20,711 bases of DNA from SbD1 sp049300095 (GCA_049300095.1 JBAQYM010000207.1:1-20711); one strand, 5' to 3'; counted from the stretch's first letter, positions 13,165 through 20,632 are shown. Made by a program: numbers and translations. The notes: generated by a model not told the origin, from the sequence alone.

Positions 13165-13778
13165 TGCAGGCGAGCTTCAAAGAGTTATGGGATAAGGATC
13201 TCCTTTGTCAAGCTGAGTTCGAGGCCCTGAGTGAAGTCGTCTCAGCCGGATTGCTGTTGGAGGAGGCATCCAGACTTATTGATCTTGGCGGCGCCACGGG
13301 TCTCTCGGATGCCTGTTACCTGGCTTCTATGAGGCTATTTCCTGCACTTAAGACCTTGGCCGACCGTCTGACCAGGTGCAAAGGAGGCGTGGAGGCGGAC
13401 ACCTGCTGTCCGGGAAAAGAAAAAAAAGATGATTCTGCCTCCTCGACCGGACACAGGTCTGCAAGTCGGATTTCCAAACATGACCTTTTGGACACTGCGC
13501 AGGATTACCTTCCCGATTACAAGTACGTCCGAAAATTGGAAAAGGCATTCAGGGAAAATTCGGAAATGATCGAGGAATTCATTGAAAGCCTTCCCGATCC
13601 AGACATGACTTTGGTTGGGGCCATGGATGCCAACTATAAGAACCCCATTTGCCTCGACTGTTTGACCAACGAGGAAAAGGCCCAGACGTCGGATAAAGAC
13701 AGCAAACTTGTCGCCATTTCTCGAGATGATGCGGAGGACTCGGGTTATACCTGCGCTCGGTGCGGAAAGGGGCTGTAA
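13161..13778 (+). CDS. Hypothetical protein with C-terminal zinc-ribbon motif (candidate gene 2)
   Basis: A 205-aa protein coupled to the previous gene by overlap. The N-terminal half is helical (FKELWDKDLLCQAEFEALSE, then VVSAGLLLEEASRLIDLGGA). The middle is a charged, probably disordered linker (CCPGKEKKDDSASSTGHRS). The C-terminal part carries CLDC (in NPICLDCLTNEE) and CARC (in GYTCARCGKGL), two CxxC pairs that can form a zinc ribbon. It sits in the antirepressor position behind the C4-like RNA. I recognise no family. The ATG could be 13161 or 13164. Confidence 0.65.
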   Translation: MMQASFKELWDKDLLCQAEFEALSEVVSAGLLLEEASRLIDLGGATGLSDACYLASMRLFPALKTLADRLTRCKGGVEADTCCPGKEKKDDSASSTGHRSASRISKHDLLDTAQDYLPDYKYVRKLEKAFRENSEMIEEFIESLPDPDMTLVGAMDANYKNPICLDCLTNEEKAQTSDKDSKLVAISRDDAEDSGYTCARCGKGL

Positions 13779-14159
13779 AGGAGTCGACCCGGGGCAACCA
13801 GGCGCGCTCACGCCGATTGCATCCTCCACAGATACGAAGGGAAATGCCCGCTCTGCCGGGAGACTCGGATAATCTCAGAGAGCGGGCTTCCCCTTCCAGT
13901 TTGCCACCAGGAGCATTTCGTCAACCGCCACGAGAACAGCCTTGATAAAACCTGGCTGGTCTGCCAGGCATGCAATTCGAGGAAGGCAACCGGGAAAGTG
14001 GTGCATACGGACGTGGAGGCACTGTTCAGGGCTTACCAGGTTACTTTGAGGAACCACCTTTCGGAGCAAGGCCGGAAGGTGCCGTGTCAGATTCGGATGG
14101 CATACTCAGATAGGATTTGTTCATTTGGAAAGCGCAAGGTCGGGAGCTCGATGAAATAG
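13779..14159 (+). pseudogene. HNH endonuclease frame without a canonical start codon
   Basis: The frame directly after the previous stop is open for 126 codons and reads as an HNH nuclease: RYEGKCPLC, then VCHQEHFVNRHENSLDKTWL followed by VCQACNSRKATGK. The two CxxC pairs form the zinc site, and His-Glu-His, Asn and CNSRK occupy the HNH positions. HNH nucleases cut DNA and in phages often sit beside packaging or replication genes. A good RBS (AAAGGAG, 13777-13783) exists, but no ATG, GTG or TTG occurs in this frame before the motif. Either the start was lost, translation uses a rare start, or the gene is expressed by read-through of the TAA at 13776. The 61-codon frame at 13760-13945 in this region is only a shadow. 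Confidence 0.7.
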
Positions 14160-14220
14160 AGGACGCATCCTCCCCCAGGCTACGCATGCGCGGCGGAAAA
14201 CCGGGGACCCTGCCCGGCTG

Positions 14221-14238
14221 CCTGGGGAATTCTCCAGG
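14221..14238. promoter_or_regulatory. Near-perfect palindrome upstream of the integrase
   Basis: CCTGGGGAA / TTCTCCAGG, 9-bp arms with one mismatched pair, centred on GAATTC, ends 19 bp before the integrase ATG. It could be an operator or an RNA hairpin limiting integrase expression. The surrounding 14160-14257 otherwise holds no gene. Confidence 0.4.
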
Positions 14239-14257
14239 GAGAAAGTGAGGGGCTTTT

Positions 14258-15448
14258 ATGGGAGTTTTGGCGGAATGTCCCTTGTGCCACAAGAAACAGG
14301 CGGTAAAGAATCGTCAATGCTCTTGCGGCGAGGACCTGATCAAAGCAAAGCGCGCTCAAAAAGTTCGGTACTGGGTAAATTATATCATTCCAGGGACCGC
14401 AAAACAGCGCCGCGAAGCTGTGGGCTTTTCTATCGAAGAGGCCAAGACAGCAGAGGGCAAGCGCCGGGCGCAAAGATACGAGAACCCGCGAATCCTACAG
14501 AAGATCCCCGAAGAGCGCATGACTTTCCAGCAGCTCGCCAATTGGTATTTGGACCTTGAAAAGCTCAAAGCCAAAGCATACTTCCCCACCGTGAAAGTCA
14601 ATCTCACCAGCTTCAATGCGGTATTCGGGAGTCGTGTAATCAGCCAATTGAAAGCGGTGGACCTGGAGAACTACCAGGCCAAACGGAAGGCCGCCGGCTA
14701 TTCAGACGCTTATGTCGATTATGAAATCGGCGCCGCAAGAACGATGATCTACAAGGCCTTCGACAATGACATGGTGAGCGGTGAAACGGTGAAGGTGTTC
14801 AGGCGGGTGAAGAGACTACTCAAGGCCAACGCGAACGCCAGGGACAGAATAATCTCTCTCGATGAATTCAACGGCTTACTTAAAAACTTGCCCCCCATTA
14901 CCAGGGCAATAGTGGCGACCGCCTTTCATACCGGGATGCGCCGCGGGGAGATTCTTTCCCTTACCTGGGACAAAGTCGACTTGAACAAAAATGTTATCAG
15001 GCTGGAGGCCGAAGACACCAAGGACAAGGAGCCTCGATTGGTTCCAATATGCCCGGCCCTCTATGCGGTTTTCAGGAGCCTTCCCCGAGCGCTGCACGAT
15101 CTCCGGTTGTTTCCCCACTCATCACAAAAAGCGCTCAGGAGTAGGCTCGACAGGGACATGGTGAGGGCCTGCGGGGAGGCCGGAATTCTTTACGGAAGGA
15201 AGGTCAAGGGCGGCCTCACGTTCCATGATCTCAGGCATACTTTCAACACCTACATGAGAAAGGCCGGCGTTCCTCAATCAGTCATCATGAAGATCACCGG
15301 CCACAGTACGGACAAGATGTTTCGCAGGTACAACACCGTTGACGCTGAGGATGCAAGCGCGGCGATTGAGAAGATGGACCGCTTTCTTGCAACTCTTGAC
15401 CAAACCCTTGACCAAACGTCCTCAACGCCAACGGTGAAGCCAAATTAG
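14258..15448 (+). CDS. int: Tyrosine site-specific integrase
   Basis: A 396-aa lambda-type integrase. An N-terminal zinc-ribbon-like segment (CPLC near residue 7, CSC near 21) is followed by an arm-binding-like region and a SAM-like core-binding domain (about 88-190, MTFQQLANWYLDLEKL onward). The catalytic domain shows Arg228 in TGMRRGE, HDLRHTF with His323 and Arg326, GHS with His349, and nucleophile Tyr358 in RRYNTV. The ATG at 14258 has GAGGGGC upstream. The stop codon's last base is the first base of the att core, and the C-terminal LDQTLDQT is encoded by the two right-hand TTGACCAA arm sites, so the gene end doubles as a recombination site. It should insert the element into the amt 3' end. 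Confidence 0.95.
   Translation: MGVLAECPLCHKKQAVKNRQCSCGEDLIKAKRAQKVRYWVNYIIPGTAKQRREAVGFSIEEAKTAEGKRRAQRYENPRILQKIPEERMTFQQLANWYLDLEKLKAKAYFPTVKVNLTSFNAVFGSRVISQLKAVDLENYQAKRKAAGYSDAYVDYEIGAARTMIYKAFDNDMVSGETVKVFRRVKRLLKANANARDRIISLDEFNGLLKNLPPITRAIVATAFHTGMRRGEILSLTWDKVDLNKNVIRLEAEDTKDKEPRLVPICPALYAVFRSLPRALHDLRLFPHSSQKALRSRLDRDMVRACGEAGILYGRKVKGGLTFHDLRHTFNTYMRKAGVPQSVIMKITGHSTDKMFRRYNTVDAEDASAAIEKMDRFLATLDQTLDQTSSTPTVKPN
15389..15415. promoter_or_regulatory. Right integrase arm-type sites (2 x TTGACCAA)
   Basis: TTGACCAA at 15396-15403 and 15408-15415. The preceding GCAACTC gives a 15-bp exact match (15389-15403) to 467-481 at the other end. The sites are embedded in the integrase coding sequence, about 35-50 bp from the core. 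Confidence 0.7.
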
Positions 15449-15463
15449 GTTAGAAGGTGTATC
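15448..15463. repeat. Right attachment core, overlapping the end of amt
   Basis: Identical to 327-342. On the minus strand it reads GATACACCTTCTAACC, the last codons (Tyr-Thr-Phe) and the TAA stop of amt at 15450-15452. The host gene is therefore left intact by integration. Confidence 0.85.
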
Positions 15464-16796
15464 CCACTTCGCCGTGGAGTTCGCGGTCGCAGCCCACCGT
15501 TTCGGCCTCTTCGTCGACCCGCAACCCGATTGTCTTGTCGAGGATGATTGCGATGAGATAGGTGACGACGAAGGCGTACGCGGCGGTCGCACCCACGCCG
15601 ACAAGCTGCTTGAGGAACTGGTCGACGCCGCCGTAAATGAGGCCCGTCCCGCCGATGGAGGCGAAAATCCCGGTGCAGATCGCGCCGAAAGAACCGCCAA
15701 CTCCGTGCACTCCGACCACGTCCAGCGAATCGTCAAATTTCAGTTTGAGCTTGATGCGCACGCCGTAGTAGCAGACCACTCCGCCGGCAAGGCCCATCAC
15801 CAGCGACCACGCGGGAGTCACGAAGCCGGCGGCCGGGGTGATCACGACCAGGCCCGCGACCAGGCCCGAAGCGATACCGAGCGCGCTGGGCTTCTTGTGG
15901 AAAATCCACTCCATCATCATCCAGGAAAAGGCCGCCGCGGCCGATGCGGTCATGGTCGTGCAGAAGGCGAGTCCGGCAAGACCGTCCGCCTTGAGGGCGC
16001 TGCCGGAGTTGAACCCGAACCATCCGAACCACAGCAGGGCCGCGCCCAGGAGGGTCATCGTCATGTTATGCGGGATGAAGGCCTCGCCGGGGTAGCCCAG
16101 GCGCTTGCCGAGGACGAGGGCCATGGCGAGGGCCGAGATGCCCGACGAGAGATGGACGACGGTGCCGCCCGCGAAATCGAGGGCGCCCATCTTCTGGAGC
16201 CAGCCGTTGCCCCAGACCCAGTGCGCGATGGGATCGTAGACGAAGGTCGCCCACAGGAGGATGAAAAGAACATAGGCGCTGAACTTCATCCGTTCGGCGA
16301 TGGACCCGCTGATAAGGGCCGGCGTAATTATGGCGAACATTCCCTGGAACCACATGTAGACATAGGCCGGTATGGTGCCGTTCAGGGTGTCGTTGGTCAT
16401 GCCCACGAGCATGAACTGGCTGAGGTCGCCGATGAAATCATTGCCGGTCCCAAAAGAAAGAGTATAGCCGTAAACCATCCACTGCACGCCTATCACGGCG
16501 AGGGCGACGAAAGAATGCATGCACGAGCTGAGAACGTTTTTCTTCCTGGTCATGCCCGCGTAGAAAAAGGCCAATCCGGGTGTCATGATCATGACCAGCG
16601 CCGTCGAAGCCAGGACCCACGCCGTGTCGCCCGTATTGAGCACGGCGGGCGCGGCGGGCGCCGCGGCTTCTTCCGCGAAGGCAGCGCCTCTCGCCAACAG
16701 CGTGAGCGCCATCAGGCCCAGGACCCCCGCGGGGCTTAGGAGCCTGTAAAACGAAGAAAAAAACGATCTTGTATGCCGAAGTATGGAAAATGCCAT
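15450..16796 (-). CDS. amt: Ammonium transporter (Amt family), attachment-site gene
   Basis: A 448-aa inner-membrane ammonium channel. A signal-peptide-like segment (residues about 18-42) precedes DTAWVLASTALVMIMTPGLA, the first membrane helix of the Amt fold, followed by about ten more. Family landmarks are GMTRKKN, the pore histidines in DPIAHWVWG and VGVHGVGG, DFAGGTVVHLSSG, and the C-terminal GCDRELHGEVGY tail that touches the PII protein. The ATG has RBS GAGGAGG on the minus strand. It lies 29 bp downstream of glnK, with a shared promoter upstream of glnK. The element is inserted exactly behind its stop codon, separating it from the probable native terminator now at 237-280. Confidence 0.95.
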   Translation of the reverse strand: MAFSILRHTRSFFSSFYRLLSPAGVLGLMALTLLARGAAFAEEAAAPAAPAVLNTGDTAWVLASTALVMIMTPGLAFFYAGMTRKKNVLSSCMHSFVALAVIGVQWMVYGYTLSFGTGNDFIGDLSQFMLVGMTNDTLNGTIPAYVYMWFQGMFAIITPALISGSIAERMKFSAYVLFILLWATFVYDPIAHWVWGNGWLQKMGALDFAGGTVVHLSSGISALAMALVLGKRLGYPGEAFIPHNMTMTLLGAALLWFGWFGFNSGSALKADGLAGLAFCTTMTASAAAAFSWMMMEWIFHKKPSALGIASGLVAGLVVITPAAGFVTPAWSLVMGLAGGVVCYYGVRIKLKLKFDDSLDVVGVHGVGGSFGAICTGIFASIGGTGLIYGGVDQFLKQLVGVGATAAYAFVVTYLIAIILDKTIGLRVDEEAETVGCDRELHGEVGYTF

Positions 16797-16825
16797 TGGT
16801 GCCTCCTCGATAAATATGTGAAACC

Positions 16826-17164
16826 CTAAAGCGCCTCGCTCCCGGTCTCCTTTGTACGAATCCGTACCGCCTCGTCAATTTTCGACAAAAAGATCTTGCC
16901 GTCCCCGATCTTCCCCGTGTAGGCCGACTTCTGGATCGCATCGACGGCCCTGTCGGCCAACTCGTCCGGCACCACCGTCATAATCAGCAGCTTCGGAACG
17001 AAATTCACCGTGTACTCGGCCCCCCGGTAGAGTTCCACGTGCCCCTTCTGCCTGCCGAACCCCTTCACTTCGCTGACCGTCATGCCCTGAATGCCCAACG
17101 CGGTGAGAGCTTCCTGCACCTCAGTGAGCCGAAATGGTTTGATTACTGCCTCGATCTTGATCAT
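16826..17164 (-). CDS. glnK: PII nitrogen-regulatory protein (GlnK type)
   Basis: 112 aa, the standard PII length, from an ATG at 17164 with GGAGG upstream; longer in-frame starts are not supported. The sequence MIKIEAVIKPFRLTEVQEAL, the T-loop with Tyr51 in VELYRGAEY (the uridylylation site) and the C-terminal signature TGKIGDGKIFLSKIDEAVRI are complete. PII trimers sense ATP/ADP and 2-oxoglutarate and plug the Amt pore when nitrogen is plentiful. The gene precedes amt, 29 bp apart, in the classic glnK-amt operon. A sigma-54-type promoter lies upstream (17288-17302), matching NtrC control. Confidence 0.95.
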   Translation of the reverse strand: MIKIEAVIKPFRLTEVQEALTALGIQGMTVSEVKGFGRQKGHVELYRGAEYTVNFVPKLLIMTVVPDELADRAVDAIQKSAYTGKIGDGKIFLSKIDEAVRIRTKETGSEAL

Positions 17165-17287
17165 TTTTTGATACCTCCATCCTTTTTGATGAGTATTTCT
17201 TTGGAAACCACGTTTATTCTCTCCCTCTATTTTGATTTCGATGATCCGAAGGTATGCTTCCACACCCGCGCCCCGTGACCCTATAGT

Positions 17288-17302
17288 CCAAAGCGCGTGC
17301 CA
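17288..17302 (-). promoter_or_regulatory. Sigma-54-type promoter of glnK-amt
   Basis: On the minus strand the sequence is TGGCAC-GCGCT-TTGG: a perfect -24 box and a -12 box one base from TTGC, about 125 bp before the glnK start codon. The remaining intergenic sequence up to 17518 shows no gene, only a GCTGCA/TGCAGC inverted repeat at 17481-17507. Enhancer (NtrC) sites were not recognised with confidence. Confidence 0.7.
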
Positions 17303-17518
17303 AACTTGGAGACACAGGCGACGCTGTTTACTAAGTTGCCGGAATGTAAAGAATAATACCGATGCTTAAAGCGGACGGCGGGGCGAAAACGCCTTGGATA
17401 AACAAGACAAGTTTGTCGTGGAAATCATTTAGGAGGGAAAAAAAGGAACGTTTTTGTACTCTTCTCTGCGGCCGGGAGGAGCTGCAAACGGGTTATTCAA
17501 ATGCAGCGCAAAAAAAAC

Positions 17519-18364
17519 TTACAGCAAATTAAAATACTTGCCAAAAATCAGAAGAAATGCGCCCAGGGCAATTCTGTACGAGACGAAGGCAAAAGTGGTG
17601 TGCGTCCGAAGAAACTTGAGGAGGAACTCGATTGTGGCATACCCACTGATCGCGGAGGCCAGGGTTGCCACGAAGAGGACCAGCAGATCCTGCGAGCCCA
17701 TGAACCCGAGGCTTTCCTTAAACTCGAGAAGGCCGCTCGCAAAAACCGCGGGCATGCTCAGAAGAAATGAGAACCGGGCGGCGCTCTCGCGCGTCATCCC
17801 GAGGAAAAGCCCGGCCGTGATGGTGGTGCCCGAGCGGGACGAACCCGGAATGAGGGCGAACGCCTGAGCGCATCCGATGAGCAGCGCATCGGGCACGGAC
17901 ATTTTCCTGATGTCCTTTCTAAAACGCCCTGTGATTTCGGCAAGCCCAAGCAAAAGTCCCATGACGATGAGGGAGGTCGCGATGAGGGTCAGGCTCTTGG
18001 TGAGGTGCCCTTCGATGGCCTTCTTGAATACGAGCCCGATGACGGCGATGGGGACCGAGCCGACGATCACGAACCACCCCAGCCGCGCCTGGGTGCTCTG
18101 ATACCTGATTCGTGTCCGTGAAACAAGATTTTCGCCGATGAACGCGGCCGTGATCTCTAAAACGTCGCGGAAAAAGTACACCAGTACGGCCAGAAGAGTG
18201 CCGAGCTGTATGACGGCGATGAAGGCCGTCCAGTGCTCGGGGTGCTGGGGATCGATCAGGCCGAGCCATTGGCCGGCGATGGTAAGGTGCGCCGTGCTGC
18301 TGATGGGTAAAAATTCGGTAAGCCCCTGGACTATTCCGAGAAGGATCGCTTCGAAAATTCCCAT
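17519..18364 (-). CDS. uppP: Undecaprenyl-diphosphatase (UppP/BacA)
   Basis: A 281-aa polytopic membrane protein, normal for the family. It dephosphorylates undecaprenyl diphosphate to recycle the lipid carrier for peptidoglycan and other envelope polymers, and confers bacitracin tolerance. Motif 1 is GLTEFLPISSTAHL (residues 14-27, with Glu17 and Ser22-23) and motif 2 is PGSSRSGTT (173-181, Arg177). Hydrophobic helices cover most of the rest. The gene stands alone between the nitrogen operon and the second amt, leftward. No obvious functional link to its neighbours. Confidence 0.95.
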   Translation of the reverse strand: MGIFEAILLGIVQGLTEFLPISSTAHLTIAGQWLGLIDPQHPEHWTAFIAVIQLGTLLAVLVYFFRDVLEITAAFIGENLVSRTRIRYQSTQARLGWFVIVGSVPIAVIGLVFKKAIEGHLTKSLTLIATSLIVMGLLLGLAEITGRFRKDIRKMSVPDALLIGCAQAFALIPGSSRSGTTITAGLFLGMTRESAARFSFLLSMPAVFASGLLEFKESLGFMGSQDLLVLFVATLASAISGYATIEFLLKFLRTHTTFAFVSYRIALGAFLLIFGKYFNLL

Positions 18365-18450
18365 TTATTGTCTTCCTGTCGGTATTGATTGAGGAATGTC
18401 AGGACGGTCGATTTCGCCCAAACCGGTAACCGTTCATCGCAGTGGCCAAA

Positions 18451-18658
18451 CAGGGTGCTGAAAAAGGGAACTCCTGGTAAAGAAACGGGTGAAAACACCG
18501 AGACTCGTCATTCCGGCGAAAGCCGGAATCCAGGTGTTTTAGGCGTAGATTCAACAGATTGGGACCGATGGAGCCTGGATTCCGGCTTTCGCCGGAATGA
18601 CGGACGTACCGGTCTCCGGCCCAATTCCGGTTATCAAGAAGACTTTTTCAGCACCCTG
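18451..18658. repeat. MITE-like inverted-repeat element, 208 bp
   Basis: Perfect 16-bp terminal inverted repeats: CAGGGTGCTGAAAAAG (18451-18466) and CTTTTTCAGCACCCTG (18643-18658). Inside, a 29-bp inverted repeat (18506-18534 and 18574-18602) is exact, and each arm contains its own TTCCGGC/GCCGGAA hairpin. There is no coding capacity and no obvious target duplication. It is either a non-autonomous transposable element or a composite in which a common hairpin repeat sits inside a MITE. Confidence 0.85.
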
Positions 18659-19151
18659 CTAAACACGTGGGCAGGTAATAGCCCCCCGCGAGGCATTTTT
18701 CAACACTTTATTGATATCCCCGTTCCCGACGCATCATCCGGCGGAGTAAACCCCGCCGGATCGTGTTACTACATTTTTGTTGCAATTCGCACCACAAAAC
18801 TCTATGAGGACCGACAGGATCGCAAACCGGGCCCGGCCGGAATTCATCCCGTCTTCCAACCGGGTTGGTCCGGTCCCGAATTTGTTCCGGCAGACCCGAA
18901 ATCCGGCCCGGCAACGCGCCCACGCCGCTACAGATTTGTAATTTTTATCCCCATAAGCACACGTTTTGCGCCCTATTTCGTATCGCATTCCCCCTCGCGG
19001 TCCCTTGCCGACAGCCCGAAGATCACAAAAATGTCCCATGCCGCCCCCACATATTGCCATATCCTACAAATTTGTTCCCAGATCAGGGCGCATCCGTCTC
19101 CGCGCGGACGAAAAGCGTCACCAAATCGCACACTTGCATTTCCAGCCCGTA
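18659..19151. other. Long gene-free stretch upstream of the second amt
   Basis: No gene is supported here; the 511-codon frame at 18389-19924 crosses the MITE and runs antiphase through amt, so it is a shadow. One clear hairpin is present, ATCCGGCGG (18736-18744) with CCGCCGGAT (18753-18761) and an 8-nt loop. The rest is unremarkable and may hold activator sites for the promoter at 19152. Confidence 0.6.
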
Positions 19152-19166
19152 TGGTACGCGGCTTGC
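19152..19166 (+). promoter_or_regulatory. Sigma-54-type promoter of the second amt
   Basis: TGGTAC-GCGGC-TTGC has the exact -24/-12 spacing and differs from TGGCAC-N5-TTGC by one base. It lies about 65 bp before the ATG at 19233. With 17288-17302, both amt transcription units in this window appear to be sigma-54 dependent. Confidence 0.7.
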
Positions 19167-19232
19167 TCAAGCCACTCCCTTTGAACTTCCGCCTACTTCT
19201 ATCCCCAATAATCAAACGATCTGGAGAAGGAT

Positions 19233-20540
19233 ATGTCGATATCTTGTTCTGTTCGCAGGTTTTGCGCCCCGCTTTCACTCGCCCCGGCGGCGGCTTCTCT
19301 TTTGCTGCTGTGCGCGGCCGGGCGGGCGGTCGCGGCGGACGCCCCAGTGATGAGCCCGGCGGATACCGCATGGGTCATGACTTCTTCGGCGCTGGTCATG
19401 CTCATGCTGCCGGGCCTTGCCCTCTTCTACGGCGGGATGGTTCAGCGCAAAAACGTACTGAATTCCCTCATGCACTCATTCGTGGCCCTCGGGATCCTCG
19501 GCCTTCAATGGGCCGTAATCGGCTACTCGCTGGCGTTCGCGCCCGGAAACGCATTCGTGGGCGATCTCAGCCAGTTCATGCTCCTGGGGACCACCGTCGA
19601 CTCGCTCACCGGCACCATCCCCACCTACGTGTTCGTGATGTTCCAGGGAATGTTCGCGATCATCACCCCCGCGCTGATAAGCGGGGCGATAGCCGAGCGC
19701 ATGAAATTCAGCACTTATATCGTGTTCATTCTCCTTTGGGCTTTTCTCATATACGACCCGCTGGTCCACTGGGTATGGGGCGGAGGGTGGCTCCAGAAGA
19801 TGGGGGTGCTGGATTTCGCGGGCGGGCTGGTGGTCCACCTCTCGGCGGGGGTTTCGGCGCTTGCCGTGGCGATCGTCATACGCAAGCGCAAGGGTTTTCC
19901 AAGCGAGATGTTCGTGCCGCATAATCTCACCCTGACGCTGCTGGGCGTTGGGCTCCTGTGGTTCGGGTGGTTCGGCTTCAACGCGGGAAGCGCCCTCGGC
20001 GCCAACACCACCGCCGCCCTCGCCTTCACCACGACGATGCTGGCCGCCGCCGCGGGTTCCTGCTCGTGGATAATAATGGAATGGTTCGTCGTTAAAAAAC
20101 CCACCACGCTCGGCTTTGCGTCGGGAATCGTGGCGGGCCTCGGTTCGGTGACCCCCGCCTCCGGGCATGTCGGCCCCATGTGGGCCATCGTGATCGGGCT
20201 CGTAGCCGGGGTGATCTGCTTTTACGGCGTCCGGATGAAGTTCAAGTTCGACTATGACGATTCGCTCGACGTGGTCGGGGTCCACGGGGTCGGCGGAGTC
20301 TGGGGCACCCTCGCGGCCGGCCTTTTCGCAACGGTCGGCGGCACGGGCCTTCTCTACGGAAACGCGTCCCAGTTCGGGGTCCAACTCATCGGCGTGGGCG
20401 CCACGGCCCTGTACTGCTTCCTCGGGACCTACGCCATCTGCGTCTTCCTCGAAAAAACCATGGGCCTCAGGGTATCCGAAGACGAGGAGAGCATGGGACT
20501 CGACAAGGAGCTGCACGGCGAGGTGGGATACAGCCTTTAG
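19233..20540 (+). CDS. amt: Second ammonium transporter (Amt family)
   Basis: A 435-aa paralogue of the amt at 15450-16796. A signal-peptide-like segment (LAPAAASLLLLCAAGRAVAA) precedes DTAWVMTSSALVMLMLPGLA and the rest of the eleven-helix Amt fold. Pore histidines lie in DPLVHWVWG and VGVHGVGG; DFAGGLVVHLSAG and the PII-contact tail GLDKELHGEVGY are present. The ATG at 19233 has RBS GGAGAAGGAT. Unlike the first copy, it has no adjacent glnK, so it must share the PII protein encoded at 16826 or one from elsewhere. Its 3' end (GATACAGCCTTTAG) differs from the att core, so it is probably not a target for the element. Confidence 0.95.
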   Translation: MSISCSVRRFCAPLSLAPAAASLLLLCAAGRAVAADAPVMSPADTAWVMTSSALVMLMLPGLALFYGGMVQRKNVLNSLMHSFVALGILGLQWAVIGYSLAFAPGNAFVGDLSQFMLLGTTVDSLTGTIPTYVFVMFQGMFAIITPALISGAIAERMKFSTYIVFILLWAFLIYDPLVHWVWGGGWLQKMGVLDFAGGLVVHLSAGVSALAVAIVIRKRKGFPSEMFVPHNLTLTLLGVGLLWFGWFGFNAGSALGANTTAALAFTTTMLAAAAGSCSWIIMEWFVVKKPTTLGFASGIVAGLGSVTPASGHVGPMWAIVIGLVAGVICFYGVRMKFKFDYDDSLDVVGVHGVGGVWGTLAAGLFATVGGTGLLYGNASQFGVQLIGVGATALYCFLGTYAICVFLEKTMGLRVSEDEESMGLDKELHGEVGYSL

Positions 20541-20610
20541 CCGCCGGCTCGTCGGCGGTAAGGCATAAGCCGTCGGTTTCTCAGCTAAGGGGCTTTAGCC
20601 GTCGGCATTT
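20541..20610 (+). terminator. Hairpin cluster after the second amt (possible terminator)
   Basis: CCGCCG (20541-20546) and CGGCGG (20553-20558) pair directly after the stop codon. AGCCGTCGG is then repeated (about 20568 and 20597), flanking a weak GCTAA/TTTAGC hairpin. No good T run follows, so efficient intrinsic termination is uncertain. Confidence 0.35.
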
Positions 20611-20632
20611 GTACCGATCAGCCATCGAGGAT

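Larger units (their letters stand above)
327..15463 (+). mobile_element. Integrated phage-like element (satellite, episome or reduced prophage), about 15.1 kb
   Basis: The element is bounded by identical 16-bp repeats (327-342 and 15448-15463). The integrase ends on the right repeat, and paired TTGACCAA boxes sit just inside each end. The cargo is phage-like: toxin-antitoxin, HTH proteins, O-like initiator with iterons, DnaB, small overlapping ORFs, an ejection-like protein, VRR-NUC and HNH nucleases, repressor and C4-like RNA. No terminase, portal, capsid, tail, holin or endolysin is recognisable. This argues against a complete phage and for a satellite, an integrative episome or a reduced prophage. 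The boundaries are well supported; the class is inference. Confidence 0.85.

Noticed and set aside
15474..16739. 421-codon frame antisense to the first amt
   Set aside because: Exact opposite-strand shadow of a confidently assigned transporter; His/Asp/Gly-rich, no family. The similar frame at 19476-20516 antisense to the second amt confirms this is codon bias.
18389..19924. 511-codon rightward frame between uppP and the second amt
   Set aside because: It runs through the MITE and then out of phase through the clear amt gene; Arg/Pro/Gly-rich shadow.
20520..20540. 3' end of the second amt as a secondary attachment site
   Set aside because: Shares only GATACA and part of the following bases with the core; too little identity to claim.
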